Of a stretch of DNA of 64,000 bases, positions 62,752 to 64,000 are shown one piece after another. Numbering within the stretch: position 1 is the first letter of the stretch; every line of letters begins with the position of its first letter. The position numbers were made by a program, and so were the translations under genes. Source of the DNA: Rhizobium sp. NXC24. Lineage in GTDB: Bacteria; Pseudomonadota; Alphaproteobacteria; Rhizobiales; Rhizobiaceae. The notes beneath the pieces were generated by a model that was not told the origin of the DNA, did not search any database, and was given only the letters and a program-made list of their open reading frames with translations. The stretch spans positions 2,394,501 to 2,458,500 of the forward strand of contig NZ_CP024311.1 in NCBI RefSeq assembly GCF_002944315.1, read 5' to 3'.

Positions 62752-64000
62752 CTATTCCAGCGCTACCGCGATGAAACGCAAATCGCCATTCGGAGAGGCG
62801 ATCATCATCTGTGCATTGCGGCGACCTTCCCGCTTCAACGCTGCGACCTTTTCCGAGGCAGCCGTCGGCGTCTGCACGAATTCCTGCGCCACTTCGACGA
62901 CGACTTCGCCGGGCTTCAGCCCCTTGTCCGCTGCGGCCGAACCCGGAGTGACCTGGGTGATCACCACGCCGTCGACGCTGTCGGCAATGCCGAAGCTCTT
63001 GCGGTTTTCGGCATTGAGGGTCGCAAGCCTCATGCCGAGCACGTCCTGGGTAGCCTGCGGCTGCGGCGCTTGCTGCTGCTGATCGTTGTCCTGGTCCTGG
63101 CCGTCCGCTCCCTCATCATCTTCATCCCCCTCGTCGGGATTGATGACGCCGTCGCGACCGCCATGATCATTGGGCGCAAGCTGGGGTGCCTTGTCGCCGC
63201 CGCCCTTGTCGCCCTGATTGCTGTCGCCGGCGCTGGCTGCGGCTGCCTGGTCGCTGTCCTCGAGCCGGCCAAGCGTAACCTTGACGGTCTGCTGCTTGCC
63301 GTCGCGTATGATGACGACATCGACTTCTTTGCCGACGGGGCTTTCGGCGACAACGCGCGGCAGGTCGCGCATCTCGTCAACATCCTTGCCATCGAACTTC
63401 AGGATGACATCGCCGGCCTTGATCGAGCCGTTATCGACCGGTCCGCCCTTGATGACGCCAGCCACCAGCGCGCCTTTGGCGCTGTCGAGCCCGAGGCTGT
63501 TGGCAACATCGTCGGTTACCGGCTGGATGCGCACGCCGAGCCAGCCGCGACGGGTTTCGCCGAAATCCATGAGCTGCTTGACGACACCTTCGGCCAGTTC
63601 GGACGGCACGGCGAAGCCGATGCCGATCGAGCCGCCGCTCGGCGAAATGATCGCCGTGTTGATGCCGATCACCTCACCCTTCATGTTGAAGAGCGGCCCG
63701 CCGGAATTGCCCTTGTTGATCGCCGCATCCGTCTGGATGAAATTATCATAGGGACCGGCATTGATATTGCGGCCACGGGCCGACACGATACCCACGGTCA
63801 CCGAGCCGCCCAGGCCGAATGGATTGCCGATCGCCATCACCCAGTCGCCGATCCGCATCTTGCTGGAATCGCCGAATTTCACTGCTATCAGCGGATGCTT
63901 CGGTTCCACCTTGAGCACGGAAAGATCGGTCTTGGTGTCGGTGCCGATCAACCTCGCCTTCAGCTTGGTGCCGTTCGGGAAGATCGCTTCGATATCGTCG
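62752..64000 (-). CDS. DegP/HtrA-type serine protease (5' partial)
   Basis: At least 415 aa; the frame stays open to the right edge (codons reading KLKARLIGTDT before an in-frame TTG at 63951), so the start, signal peptide and catalytic His are beyond the window. Seen: catalytic Asp in TKTDLSVLKV, GNPFGLGGSVTVG, catalytic Ser in KGNSGGPLFNM, then two PDZ domains (GWLGVRIQPVTDD..., DVLGMRLATLN...) joined by an Asp/Gln-rich acidic linker (DEGDEDDEGADGQDQDNDQ) that is unusually long. Periplasmic protein quality control. Confidence 0.95.
   Translation of the reverse strand, partial: DDIEAIFPNGTKLKARLIGTDTKTDLSVLKVEPKHPLIAVKFGDSSKMRIGDWVMAIGNPFGLGGSVTVGIVSARGRNINAGPYDNFIQTDAAINKGNSGGPLFNMKGEVIGINTAIISPSGGSIGIGFAVPSELAEGVVKQLMDFGETRRGWLGVRIQPVTDDVANSLGLDSAKGALVAGVIKGGPVDNGSIKAGDVILKFDGKDVDEMRDLPRVVAESPVGKEVDVVIIRDGKQQTVKVTLGRLEDSDQAAAASAGDSNQGDKGGGDKAPQLAPNDHGGRDGVINPDEGDEDDEGADGQDQDNDQQQQAPQPQATQDVLGMRLATLNAENRKSFGIADSVDGVVITQVTPGSAAADKGLKPGEVVVEVAQEFVQTPTAASEKVAALKREGRRNAQMMIASPNGDLRFIAVALE

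Overview
The window looks like a Rhizobium/Agrobacterium-type alphaproteobacterial chromosome. Evidence is the cobalt-type nitrile hydratase cluster, the miaA/serB and ilvB-ilvH arrangements, a Rhizobiales-style intergenic mosaic repeat, GTTC-N7-GTTC LexA boxes and high-G+C coding typical of Rhizobiaceae. It divides at a tRNA-Lys (17996-18071, minus strand).

Positions 1-17995 are accessory DNA. Two operons converge here with overlapping 3' ends. The plus operon encodes a MORC/MutL-type GHKL ATPase (5' end outside the window), a Z1-domain SF2 ATPase, a PD-(D/E)XK protein (DUF4420 type), an AIPR protein and a stand-alone protein resembling the EcoRII N-terminal effector domain. The minus operon encodes a Dcm-like C5 methyltransferase with an N-terminal HTH, a Vsr nick endonuclease, a full EcoRII-type restriction enzyme and a small RAMA-like protein. 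Together they look like one large CCWGG-linked restriction/anti-phage locus. Two tandem LexA-type boxes sit over the dcm promoter. To the right are a DUF2971 gene, an orphan phage-type C5 methyltransferase in a coupled operon with small unknown genes, more small element-type genes (including a zinc-ribbon frame without a normal start codon) and two further LexA-type boxes. No integrase, phage structural or conjugation gene is visible. The tRNA 3' end faces this region, so tRNA-Lys is a plausible integration boundary.

Positions 18072-64000 are chromosomal housekeeping and metabolism. In order: PhzF-like protein; Nudix and EEP-phosphatase pair; 2OG-Fe(II) oxygenase with an Fe(III)-type ABC importer; aldo/keto reductase; mosaic repeat; PLP aminotransferase; PIN/Phd toxin-antitoxin; SAM methyltransferase; ilvC; TetR; AraC divergent from a zinc alcohol dehydrogenase; NDH-2-like dehydrogenase with a PH-domain membrane protein; Lrp divergent from an Asp/Glu racemase; MarR-GNAT fusion; TetR-MFS pair; HxlR and FAD monooxygenase divergent from a quinone reductase; pdxJ; MerR; a RecD-like helicase; a COG4315 protein with an ECF sigma/anti-sigma pair; nitrile hydratase beta, alpha and activator; NmrA-DoxX and DUF2269 proteins; LysE exporter; a second aldo/keto reductase; a KpsC/KpsS-like capsule protein; ilvB-ilvH; a HerA-like ATPase; miaA divergent from serB; tandem GNATs; and a DegP-type protease cut by the right edge.

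Regulation readable from the bases includes a Leu-Ile-Val-Val leader peptide with a terminator in front of ilvB, whose -10 box predicts a leaderless transcript; perfect inverted repeats upstream of the Lrp, TetR and MarR-type genes; and a 13-bp hairpin covering the ribosome site of the MarR-GNAT gene.
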